Shown here: positions 54,001 through 64,000 of the stretch, in pieces
Numbering within the stretch: position 1 is the first letter of the stretch
Layout of the letters: the number at the start of each line of letters is the position of its first letter
Assembly: GCA_031772625.1 (NCBI GenBank)
Contig: CM062810.1
Span: 450,306,014-450,370,013, forward strand
Length of the DNA: 64,000 nt
Reading direction: 5' to 3'
From: Pinus tabuliformis
Taxonomy: Eukaryota; Streptophyta; Pinopsida; Pinales; Pinaceae
Program-made: the position numbers and the translations under genes
The notes under the pieces: generated by a model
What the model was told of the DNA's origin: nothing
What the model saw: the letters and a program-made list of their open reading frames with translations, nothing else
Databases searched by the model: none

Positions 54001-57000
54001 ATGCCACAACTAGTAGAACATTGCTCGGTTATTGTTGAGACAAGTTTTTAGCAATACATGCAAAGCATATCATCTACAGTTTTCAATTTAAGAAAACTTT
54101 GTATTCGATGTCTTTTTACTATAACAGTTAACAACATTATTGTTGAGATAAAAGAGTTGTGACCAGTAGACAAAAACCTTATTGTGTACATCAAGTTCAT
54201 ACATTTTGACAGTTAAGTTATTGTTGCTCTTTTCATTTTTTATTTTATGTATGGCACCAATTCATAATTGACAAATACTTGCAGAAATAGTAATAAATAA
54301 TTTTGCTTTTATTGCAGGTTGCAGAATTACAAAACATAAAATCCATTTAGTTAAGTGCTTTATGGATATACGCTGAAATATCTCAATCAAGAATACTTTC
54401 TTTTGCCTTTTTTTTTTAATAACTAGTTCTTGTTTCTCTTTTTCCTGTAAGTTTTCCTGCTCCACATGAAAACAAAGAGAAAAATGCACACTATGCAATA
54501 TGATATTTCAGTTATATCAAATTTTCTATAATACTATGGTCTCGTTGTTTGGTTAATAAGAACATTAGATCTTAGCTCCACATTAACATAATGTAACTCC
54601 AGAATAGTTAGTATGTCAAATTATATGTTTGTTGATGTGTTTCTCTCCATTGTTAAAATACTGGCTTGGTTTCTCATTTGCTGTAAATTCTGGAACTGTG
54701 TTCTATTAGGGAAAAAACAAACAAATAAACAGAGAAAGAAAAAAACTGCAAATATCTCAATTGCTTGAATTTTGTATATTTTCAATGAAATCTTCTGTGT
54801 CAAAAAGAAGGGGGAATTCGACAGGGGCATTGAGACATTCATGTTTTTTTTTTTTTTTTTTCACATATATCAAAACTTCCAGAAATTTTATTGTTATATT
54901 TGCACTAGTGTTTTTTTGCAAGTTGTGTGCTTCTGTTGATTGGCTTTCTTGCATAAGGCTTTTTATTTCCTAGGCTATATAGTGTTGCATTGCAGTTATA
55001 TATAATTGCGAGTTTATTGTCTAATGAATTAACAAGATGTGCGTCTTATTCTTGTTTTCTAATTTTCTTTATTTCTTCTTGTAATGCATATCAACTTATA
55101 AAAAATTGCAAATTTAGCTATAGTATAAGGAAACTATGGTTCTTCTAATGCTAAGTGCTATAGCAATGATGTCAGATATTTTTTTTGGCTCTTTGTCGTC
55201 AGTGATGCATGGCCATGTGCATGCATCATTTCTATAGCCACTTGTTTTTCAATTTCAAGATAATAGTTTATTGTTTACTGTAGCACATGTTAATAGTTTT
55301 AAATGTTTGACGTCTGTGATAATGATTCTTTGATGGATGGTGAATGATATATGTACTATTTGAAATTAGTGATCGCTTTTTTGTAGCACATTGTCATTGC
55401 TATGAATAATAAATATACTAGTTATTTTGAACTATGAGCTCTTATGATAATTTTTTCATTGACCTATGTAATCAATCTTACTTGGAAATTATGACAGATT
55501 TTAGTTTCTCTCTACCATAATGCTTTTTGTAACAATATTTCCATGGGTATTTTATATATTTATTATTTAACATATACAATTTAGTGTTCTAGATATATTG
55601 TAAACAAGAGATTGAGAAATGTGTAAAATAATCTCTCAATCATTGGTAACTTGATTTCTTATTTTCGATTTCTCATGTCACTCTGGAGTCTGTGCTTTCA
55701 CTATAACAATATGGAACTCATTATGATTGATAAAAATATCACTAAACTTGTATATTTGGACATACCTACTTCTGAGATGTTGAAAGTTGTTCAAATGTTG
55801 AATCACGTGTTTTTATCCTTGTATTCATTAAGCATAGTAGAATTATGTTCAATGTTAATTCAATTTCATTTAACCTGAATTGGAGGCAAAAATTGTTATT
55901 TTCATCAATACACCAATCAAAAACATATGTCAGATGAGCATGTTAAAATAGAGTTATGGAGTATAACAAAAAATGTGTCTATAATTGCTCTCCAGCCACT
56001 TGTTTTTATTGTACCAATATTATCAGTGAATCAATGAACTAAGGTCAATGACGATCCAAAACACATGCCACACACTTCAAACAGTGGAATGACTAAGAGA
56101 GCGGGAAAGCATAAATTTATGGATAAAGAGGTATGTGTTTTTTAAGCACTTATTACCTACTATTTAATATTGTTGGCAATTTTTATGAAATAATATTTGA
56201 GTACACTCATCTTCTATTTGATATACTCGGTATAGTAGTATTATGCATACACATAATCATGATACAGTTAATAATGCACTCATTTCTGAAACTAAAACTA
56301 GTCTGCATGTATTGCACATTTTAATATTTTAATGTTAATATGATAATTAATCTCACAATTCATAGTTTTCCCTATAATTTTGTGATTTTAAATCTTAGTA
56401 TTTGTTTCACCATGTACGTTTGCAAATAATTCATTATGATGCCTTTCTTATGGGCTCCATATTATATTGTTCTTTTGTTTGCAGAGTGCTACAAGCTGCT
56501 ACACTAGGTCACTGAATCCATAAACTAGGAAAACAATAATGATGTTACTCTCATTTCTAGGTAAACCAGGAAGTCATAAATGGCATGTTTACTCTTGTGT
56601 TTTTTGAACTTTTTTGCTTTACATTGATACTAAGACCTTTTTTTCACAAGATGAATTATGATATATTGATTTTTGTACTAGGCCTCTATAAGGTCTCCCT
56701 ATGTGCTTCGGCTCAATATTGATATCTAGTGAAATCTAATTATTGTTATTGTAATGCAACAATAAAAAAAAGAAAACACGCTTTCGTGTACAAGGGAAAA
56801 AATGCTCTTTGTCACATATTAAGCAATATATTCATGGTTATGTTTGACTTGTGCTTATATTGTCTCAATTTCAAACCTTGCAGGAAATTTTATGGTTCTC
56901 AAATACTAGAACCACGATGTGTCCTGGTTACTTTTCTATTACCCTCATTGTTAGCATAACAAAATTTTCAAGTTTGCCTTGTTTTTCATATCTCTCTTTG

Positions 57001-58689
57001 TATTTTCTCATCCAATTTAACTACAGGTATAGATATCTTATTTCAAGAGTGAGCTATGAATAAGAAAAAAAAAAATTGATTAACATTAAGTAACTAAGGA
57101 TCCTTGGACATACAAAGCATCTCTATGCAACCCTAATCATAGTGCTTATTAACAGATTTTTGTTAACAAATGACACGACGCATATCTTCCAATCATTGAG
57201 AAATATTCCATTTTCCTACTCCTCTTTCAAGATTCTAATTGAAATAAAGATAAATGTTATAAGTGTTATTTCCTTTCATGTACTTGGTCAATATTCATAG
57301 ATTTCCTCTTGTTGATTTTGCAGTTATACATTGTGCAGGATAATCAGAAATTTGTGCCACCGGAGAGGAAAATAGTGAAAAACATGATAACTATGATATA
57401 CATGATGATCTCAGGTGTACTATCCTTTATTCAGAGATTCAAAATCCATAAAGTTAGTTACTCATTTGTCCTTGCTATTTTGATATGGTTCTTATTTATT
57501 GCTTTCACTGCAATATCGCTACACATGATACAAGTGTCTTAAAAGCATTTTTGTTGCAAAAATATCTTTGATTGCTTTGGAAAAAAATAAAAACAATTTT
57601 GTATTTTAATTGGAGGAATAGTTCTATGTATATTAAGTATATAATATTCTTTCAGTTGCCTGAACAATTTACTTTGGGGTTATCAAACACGGTCTACATT
57701 AGTAAATTTAACTATGACACATGTAAACAATTATCTAGAAATTATTGAATCTAGCCTTGATCGCTAGTTTCAAGTAACTATAATCCAAAAATGTTTTTAG
57801 ACATTTACTAATCAAGTCTTTATTTCTAATATTAAGTAAATAGCACGCAAGAGCTAAAGGTAGAATTTCATATGTCAGTCATTTTTCATTCTCAATTGTA
57901 GTTAAAATATGAGCATAAATTATTTATACACAAGAGGAATAAAAAGCATATGTGTTACTGCTAATGTTCTTTGTAATTCAAAATCAAAAAGCAATACTCA
58001 CTCGTTCCATGATCCATGTTTTGTAATTTTTTGATATGAAAGATATAATTTAAAAATATACCCAATAATTTGCATTCCTGTTATCAGGTTTACAAGGAGC
58101 CTTTTTTCTTTTGTGCATCACAAAATAATAAAAAATAAACATTAAACAAAATAAACTCTAGACTATGCGACCTTTCGACCATGTGACTAGAAACCAGGGA
58201 TGACTAGGAATTTTATTATAAATAATCTAAGTGATCTCCAGACCCCAACATTTCCCGACCTTCGAACTAAGCGGCTTGATGAAACCACTTGACTATGGTA
58301 TAGTTGGGGTCGGGATACAATAGATGAATCACAAAACAAAGAAAACTCTCAATTCTCTAACCTCTTGGTTATACGATCGACACAATAAAGAAAATATCTA
58401 ATAATAGTATAGTCAGAATCAATATATAACAAATTAATAATAAAATATAAATAAATAAAAAACGCTCGATTGGTCGACCGCCCGACCTCCGATCCATCTA
58501 ATCATGCGAATAAAATACTACTTTTTGTTGGTTTGTGTGCAGTGCACTTTTTAATAAAGATTTTCAAAATTTCGTGTTTCACATTCAATTGATTATTTGT
58601 TAAATCAATAATAATTTTTTTAATTCTTTTTCGATTCCCGAAAACAAAAACAGTTGGCTTATTTACAGGGAATTAATGCACACATTCGT
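54001..58689. other. Mostly featureless AT-rich stretch; possible last exons of the RPA-like gene
   Basis: A polar block (DPKHMPHTSNSGMTKRAGKH, about 56053-56130) ending at a GTATGT donor and a short piece after a TTTGCAG acceptor (56485-56523, ending with TAA) look like two small terminal exons, weak evidence only. A T21 run lies at 54844. At 58150-58500 the reverse strand is rich in GGTCGG words like the array at 34.8-44.1 kb. No other gene or repeat was recognised. Confidence 0.3.
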
Positions 58690-59390
58690 TTGTGATTTTC
58701 ATTTTTTTCTATACGGGATTTTAATTTTTAGGCTATTGTGCCTACATGCTCTTTTCTAGAGTATTGTTCGAAGAAAATTTGAAGCAAGTATACTGAGTAC
58801 CAGTTTCAAAAACCACTCTGTAAGCTTAATCTCATTTTTTTTTAGAGATTCTTGTGTGCAATTTCAAATTTTAAATTAGCAAAACTTATGTATGTTGTAT
58901 TCGCATATACAAGTTATAAAATACCAAAAAAGGAAACCCTTTAGTGTCAAATTTAAGATTTTAAAGTGTTTTTCCTACATGTTATTTTAACTCTTGTTCA
59001 AAGAAGAACTGAATTAAGGCAACAAAGTACCAATTTCAGCAAATTCTATTTAAAATCATAATGTTATTTATTTTGCAAATCACTGAATTCAATTCCAAAT
59101 TTTAAGTTGTCAAAACTTATATATGATTTCCTAATGTTTACAGCTCTTAAAATCCCAAAAAACGTAAAATATCCAACGACAAATTTAAGATTTTAGAGTG
59201 TTATGGTTGCATGCTCGTTTCTTAAGTCCTACTACAAGAACCACTGAATTAAGGAAACACAACAATAGTTTCAAAAAATTATGTGTAAGCATAACATTAT
59301 TTCTTTTAGAAATTCTTGAATTCAATTTCAAATTTTAAATAAGCAAAAGTTATATATCCTCTGTTACTGCTTACAGGGTATACAATGGGA
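58690..59390 (+). repeat. Three tandem copies of a 232-bp repeat
   Basis: The landmark CAATTTCAAATTTTAAAT recurs at 58859, 59090 and 59323 (offsets 231 and 233). Each copy also has CTACATGCTC-like, GAACTGAATTAAGG-like, CAGTTTCAAAAAA-like and TTACAG...AAAATACCAAAAAA-like words in the same order. The copies are diverged (roughly three quarters alike by eye). The last copy ends just before the start of the gene at 59410, so they look like a promoter or leader array. Confidence 0.88.
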
Positions 59391-59409
59391 AAAAAAGGGA
59401 AAACCTGCA

Positions 59410-62400
59410 ATGACAAAACAACAAATAGAATAGATTAAAGAAAATATTAAGAGCATGGATGTATTACTCATATCAGCTTCAACCTAGAAGATGCAAAAAG
59501 CAAATACGATGATCTGACATGAGATATTTGAATTCTTTGAGCAAAGGGAATGGTTAAAAAGTCCAAGAGCTATTGAAACAAAGAACAAACTATTTGAAAA
59601 AATCAATGCAACAGAGTTACATAAAGTAGCAACTAGGGCCAGAATTTTTTCCTATTATGACATGATTTCGTGGATTCTCTCTCGCTTAAAGCCTGAACAA
59701 TATTTGACTGTCAAGAAATTGTGATAGCCTCCTAGAAATCTGAAGTGTTCTCGGCCATATATAAGCTGAGTGCCCCACATATCTCACTTAATTTTGAGTT
59801 CAGTCATAAATTTCGAAGTACTGTTTTGAACAAATGTCAAGAGAATTATGATACAGTGATTGAAGAATGGTTGAGAGAAGAAGCAAAATATTTCAAGCTC
59901 AAAGGAAAAAAGGACTATCCAATAATTATTTTTAAGAAGTCTATTAGATTTCTTATTAAAATGTTAAGCAAATTATATGGGGAACAAGATCCTAAGCATT
60001 GTAGAATTAAATGAATCCCAATAATCCATAGCATTTTGAATGAGGGGAAATGCCTAACTGAGCTGAGTTGTTGTCATAGAATATCACAGATTTAGTGAAG
60101 TTTTCAATGTCATCTCCCCCCGGTTCAATTATGTTTTTTGTATGTATGACTATTTGTTAGATGTTGTTATTGCCTCTGTCCCATTTCCCTCATGAAATGG
60201 AATTACCCATCTAACCAACAACTACCGATTCAAAATTATGCTCCTATTCTATGGGAGTCTAATTTTATATACCATTTTTATGATATTTGGCATTATGTTT
60301 TGATTACTTTGCATCAAGTCTTGTTTGGAACAATACCTCCTAGAATAAGTGATAATATGAAAGAAGGCCTAGAATCAATAGGTCATTGGTTTGTTGAAGA
60401 ATTATTTTCCTACATCAGAGTTTTTGGTAGCGAAGTTGGTCCCCATCTTCTGCCCCAATATATTCTGGAAAGACTTGCTTTGAGAGAAGTGGCTAATCAA
60501 GTTGTTTTGTATGGGCAAGCCAAAAAGTTGAGTAAGCTGCAAAAGAAACTCTGGCCTAATTTCCCAATAAATTTTGGTGACATTAATATCTGAGACAAAG
60601 GGCACAAAATCAAAGAAGCTGAAGATCTTGAGGAAATTTGGTTATTTACTTTGCCCCGTTATGACTATGATCCTCAAGGTTGCATTAGCAATCATTATAT
60701 AACAGTCAGTTATATTAAAAAATTTATTCATTAGGAACCACCTTTCGATGTGGTTTTTATATGCATTGATGATTTTCAGCAAGTTGTCCAAAGAGGCAAA
60801 CTCCTACATAGTGAATCAAGACAACAATTGCAAGAATTTAGAGAGGAACTATATGCAAATTTTCTAAAGTAAAAGGATCTACACCTCAAAATTTCATTCG
60901 AAGAGTTAAATTCTATTGAATTTTTGCAATTTAATTTCAATGAACTCACTTTAGAGGCTTCTATTGTTTCTCAGAAGGGAAAAGCAGTAGAAATTGAAAA
61001 ATTAGAAGGTTTTGTTGTCATGGGTGAAGAAGTTGAATCCACATCAATACAAAATATGAAAGAGGAACATGAAACTACAAGAAGAGCAAAGACTCTAGAA
61101 AAAGAAGAAACAGTTGAACAAGAGATTATTGTCATTAATTCTCCTGAGAAAATAGAGCAAGAGAAACCAGAAAGTGTAGAAGTCAAAGAAATGGAAGTAC
61201 CTAAGGACAAGGAAAAATAGGTATCTACTGAAACCATTGAAAAGGAAAAGGAGCAAAAAATGGAATCATATAACAAAGTGGATACTATATCTGTTGTATC
61301 TTCTCAGGCATCAGTAACACCGATTTCTGCTAAGATTCCTTGGAAATCATTCTTGTTTAAACCGGTTTCTGAATTAGAGCCAATTGCATATACTATTCCA
61401 TCTTTAACAGATTATTATTTTAATAGTCAGACAAAATAATTTGTCCGAAGAACAAAGAAAAGAAAACATGATACTTTGGTAACTGTATCTAAATTTAGCT
61501 GACAGACTCAAGGAGATGTAAAAGTAAAATCTCAGGAATCTTCCCAAGCTTTAAGAGCCTTTCTCAATTACAATTAGTATCATTTGAATGAGCTTTCAAC
61601 TTCATCTCATGACAATTTACAACAAATTAAAGCTTTGGAGGAAAAATTGAAGAAAAATGAATTGGTCAATGAAGAAAACTAGCAGCGGAATTCTGTTAAT
61701 TTAATTCAAGGATTCACTATATAAAAATAAAACCTGTAGAATGATTTTCAGAAACAAATGGAACAAGCAAATTCAAAACATGAACAAGGGATTCGGCAAT
61801 TGAGAAAATTACATGAAGATCAAATGTGCATCTAGAAAGAAGAAGAAGAAAATAAATTTTCCATTATTATCACAACTTTGCAATAGGAAATTGAATCTCT
61901 TAAATATCAAGTGAATGAGAATCAACAGGAAACACAAAGTCTCAATATTTTCAAAGATCAAGCTTTACAAATTTGTTTAATTTTAAAGAAGAATCAAGCA
62001 AAGTTCTATAAAAAAATGGATAAAATCTCGATGATTTATCAAGACATCAAATATTTAAGTGAAAGAATTGATTCGTTGGTAGAAGAAGAAAAATCAATTA
62101 AAAGGAAGTTTCTCTCTATACTTGACTAGGAAAATGAATTTCAATCTACTGAAATTCTACGAGTTTCTGAGAGAGACAAATGATTGATGCTCGTTTCGCT
62201 AAGTTACAGGGAGAGAGAGAAAAAATAAATAAAAGCATGTATACAAAGCACATATGAGAAATGCTTATCAATTTTGGAAAAAGGTGCATACTTATAGAAG
62301 AATTTGACTTATCAAGTAGCAAGTCATTAAACGAAGCAGTTCTAGGAGAATTAAAACTGCCCACAGAAGATCTTGTTGCCATGAACCAAGTAGAAACAAA

Positions 62401-62705
62401 AAACATTATAGTTTGGACACAACAAAGTTTCCAAATATTTTTGCAACTGCCTTTTGAGCAAATCAAGGTTATTTCCAAGTTTAAGGTCAAATATCAGAGG
62501 AAGAAGAAAGAGGCACAAGGATTAATTTCCAACTGTCAAATCAACATCAATCAATTTCCTCCTATCTATTTATTTGCATTGTGCAACGTATATTAACAAT
62601 GGGATCTTATGTCGAAGTACATGCACCTAACCTACTACTTAGTATCAATTATGATGACTTTGAAGATGAAGAGAAAATCACTGCTTGCCTGCCAGATTTC
62701 AATTG
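59410..62705 (+). pseudogene. Large decayed ORF of unknown family, coiled-coil C-terminal half
   Basis: From ATG 59410 a frame gives MTKQQIE and then EIFEFFEQREWLKSPRAIET, NATELHKVATRARIFSYYDM and ISWILSRLKPEQYLTVKK. After a shift near 59720 one frame holds to about 62130: FSAIYKLSAPHISLNFEFSH, KCQENYDTVIEEWLREEAKY, KSIRFLIKMLSKLYGEQDPK, HWFVEELFSYIRVFGSEVGP and ILERLALREVANQVVLYGQA. Then comes an acidic Glu/Lys region (60980-61220), a Ser/Thr linker and a long Gln/Lys/Glu coiled coil (KDQALQICLILKKNQAKFYK). A last part lies at 62261-62596. About 20 stops, most explained by CAA/CAG/TGG losses, show decay. I do not know the domain. It may be the gag or accessory ORF of an unclassified retroelement; similar repeat-borne proteins in conifers are recalled, unverified. 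Confidence 0.5.
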
Positions 62706-63416
62706 AACATACAGCATTTTAGAATTCAGTCTTTAGTTTCAAAAAAAAAAATTGTTGATTTCATGTTCCAAGACCTATTTTATTTTATTGTATTTTAGTA
62801 TTTATAGACCTTTGTGTTGGTGCAAAGGGTCCAAAATTAGTGAAGACTCAAGACTTGAATGTTTTTAATCAATTTTGAAATGCCAACCTTTTGCAATGCC
62901 ATTTTTAGTGCTCATGTCTAATGAATTGTGGCATTTATGTCAATGCATGATTTTAATTACTTAATAAATGCTTTTGATTTTATTCTATGACTTGTGATAT
63001 TTGATTCCCAATGAGTGTTTGATAACTCTGTTTAAGGTTCCTTATGAAAAGTTTGCAATTTACATCTTTTTATAATCAAAAATTTTAAAAATGTAGATTG
63101 ACTTATTCCTAGTTTATCATTGCAATACAATACTCAAATATAGGCAAATTTGCTCTCCTCTATGACATAGAAATTGTTATTAATTTACTTTAAATTATGC
63201 ATCTATAGATATTCCAGAAAATACTAAAAAACTAGTTGGATAGTATCAAAATCCGAAAATATTTTTGGAGCTTTTATTTAAATGTTCAGCCAAAACTTAT
63301 CTGTTCAATCTTGTGAATTCAATTCCAATTAGGAATTTAATTTTCATGATATTATGTGTACTATTATGCTCATTTAAACCTTTGATTGCTGGTATTTAGA
63401 TTGATTAAATCATTTG
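62706..63416. other. No gene seen; AT-rich spacer
   Basis: Lies between the unknown gene and the reverse OTU copy. No repeat border, tail or coding frame recognised. Confidence 0.45.
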
Positions 63417-64000
63417 TTAAATGAGCATTGTAGTTGATATTGGTACATACATAATGTACAAGACTTTGGAGCAAGTGTTTGATGAACAAAATCTCAAGAA
63501 AATATCTTTTGTTTTTGTATTGCAGATATATATGTTAACATCAAATAGTTCACAAATTCTTTGTATTGCAAAACCTTTTTCCTCTATATGTCGATATGCA
63601 TATGGCAGTAATGAGTTTATAGTATAAGCTTGTGAATCATTGATACATTTCTCTTGTTCAATGTTTCTAGTATCCAAGTGTTGTTTTAAGCAATTGGTAG
63701 CAGTATTCTCATTGCAAATGAAACAATTATAAAAAACTTGTGCAACTATATTTTTTCATATTAGACATATCGAAACATAGTGCGGGTGTGCAAATAGACT
63801 CAAACAAACAGTCATCACAGTCATTGATATTTTGTCCATAGATCTATAAATCTTGTTCAAGTAAGATTTGCTCAATTGACAATATGTCAAAGTGTACAAG
63901 TGAGAACTCATATGCACACTTGCATGGGGCCAGTTGCTTATGTTATTGAAGCCAGAATATCTTATGTAACAAAAGTTGCACAAATTTTACACATGCATAA
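63417..64000 (-). pseudogene. Reverse-strand OTU-like fragment of a second Helentron-like element, cut by window end
   Basis: On the reverse strand, sequence from 64000 down to 63417 parallels 47880-48500. Shared phrases are LSKSYLNKI/LSQSYLNKV, the catalytic motif INDCDDCLFESICTPAL (Cys codon TGT, 63808-63810 read in reverse) and LPYAYRHIEEKGFAIQRICE, then LFDVNIYICNTKTKDIFLRF. The nucleotide match is also plain (roughly 80% by eye over 200 bases). Similarity stops at 63417, so the downstream helicase part is absent or unlinked here, while the upstream part lies beyond the window. This copy keeps the nucleophile that the + copy has lost. Confidence 0.68.

Noticed and set aside
54844..54864. 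Long T run as the poly(A) tail of a reverse-strand LINE or retrocopy
   Set aside because: No coding remnant or target duplication found beside it.
57309..57542. Small hydrophobic frame resembling a membrane protein
   Set aside because: Isolated, AT-rich, no conserved motif; AT-rich DNA gives hydrophobic frames by chance.

Overview
The window looks like nuclear DNA from a seed plant with a large, transposon-filled genome. Three plant-type L1 LINEs carry a DUF4283-type ORF1 and an ORF2 with an RNase H domain. There are also Ty3/gypsy gag and protease remnants, tRNA- and 5S-derived SINEs, and AT-rich decayed filler. Several repeat-borne proteins, notably the one at 59.4-62.7 kb, resemble sequences I recall from conifer assemblies; that is unverified. 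I see no convincing host gene, tRNA, rRNA or CRISPR. Every recognisable coding region belongs to a mobile element, and most are broken.

Layout. 1-1634: reverse-strand gag/protease part of a Ty3/gypsy element with its primer binding site. 3.97-5.2 kb: an unidentified purine-rich coding-like stretch on the + strand. 7069-11330: a complete LTR element with identical-length 184-bp LTRs, a GAGCA target duplication, a tRNA-iMet-type primer site, a gag-like frame with zinc knuckles and no visible pol (TR-GAG type). 14097-21440: an almost intact LINE (LINE-1) with a 16-bp target duplication and three tandem reading frames. 22.7-25.3 kb: a cluster of SINEs, one with a clean long target duplication and one whose head derives from 5S rRNA. 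25.3-32.75 kb: a second, older LINE (LINE-2). 35275-42414: a third LINE (LINE-3), inserted with an 11-bp target duplication into a GTCGG-rich tandem repeat array that continues at 42.4-44.1 kb.

47.4-54 kb holds the most unusual element: a decayed Helitron whose protein joins an OTU cysteine-protease-like region, a Helitron N-terminal region, a PIF1-type helicase and a C-terminal endonuclease/exonuclease/phosphatase domain, followed by an RPA-like (OB-fold) gene. This is the Helentron arrangement known mainly outside flowering plants. The HUH replication nuclease appears to be deleted from this copy. A second OTU copy lies in reverse orientation at the right edge (63.4-64 kb). Between them, three 232-bp tandem repeats precede a long decayed gene of unknown family (59.4-62.7 kb) with a coiled-coil C-terminal half.

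All three LINEs seem to carry a third reading frame downstream of the reverse transcriptase/RNase H ORF. In LINE-1 the three ORFs are chained by stop/start overlaps or near-overlaps. This third ORF and the Helentron-like element are the best candidates for undescribed biology here.
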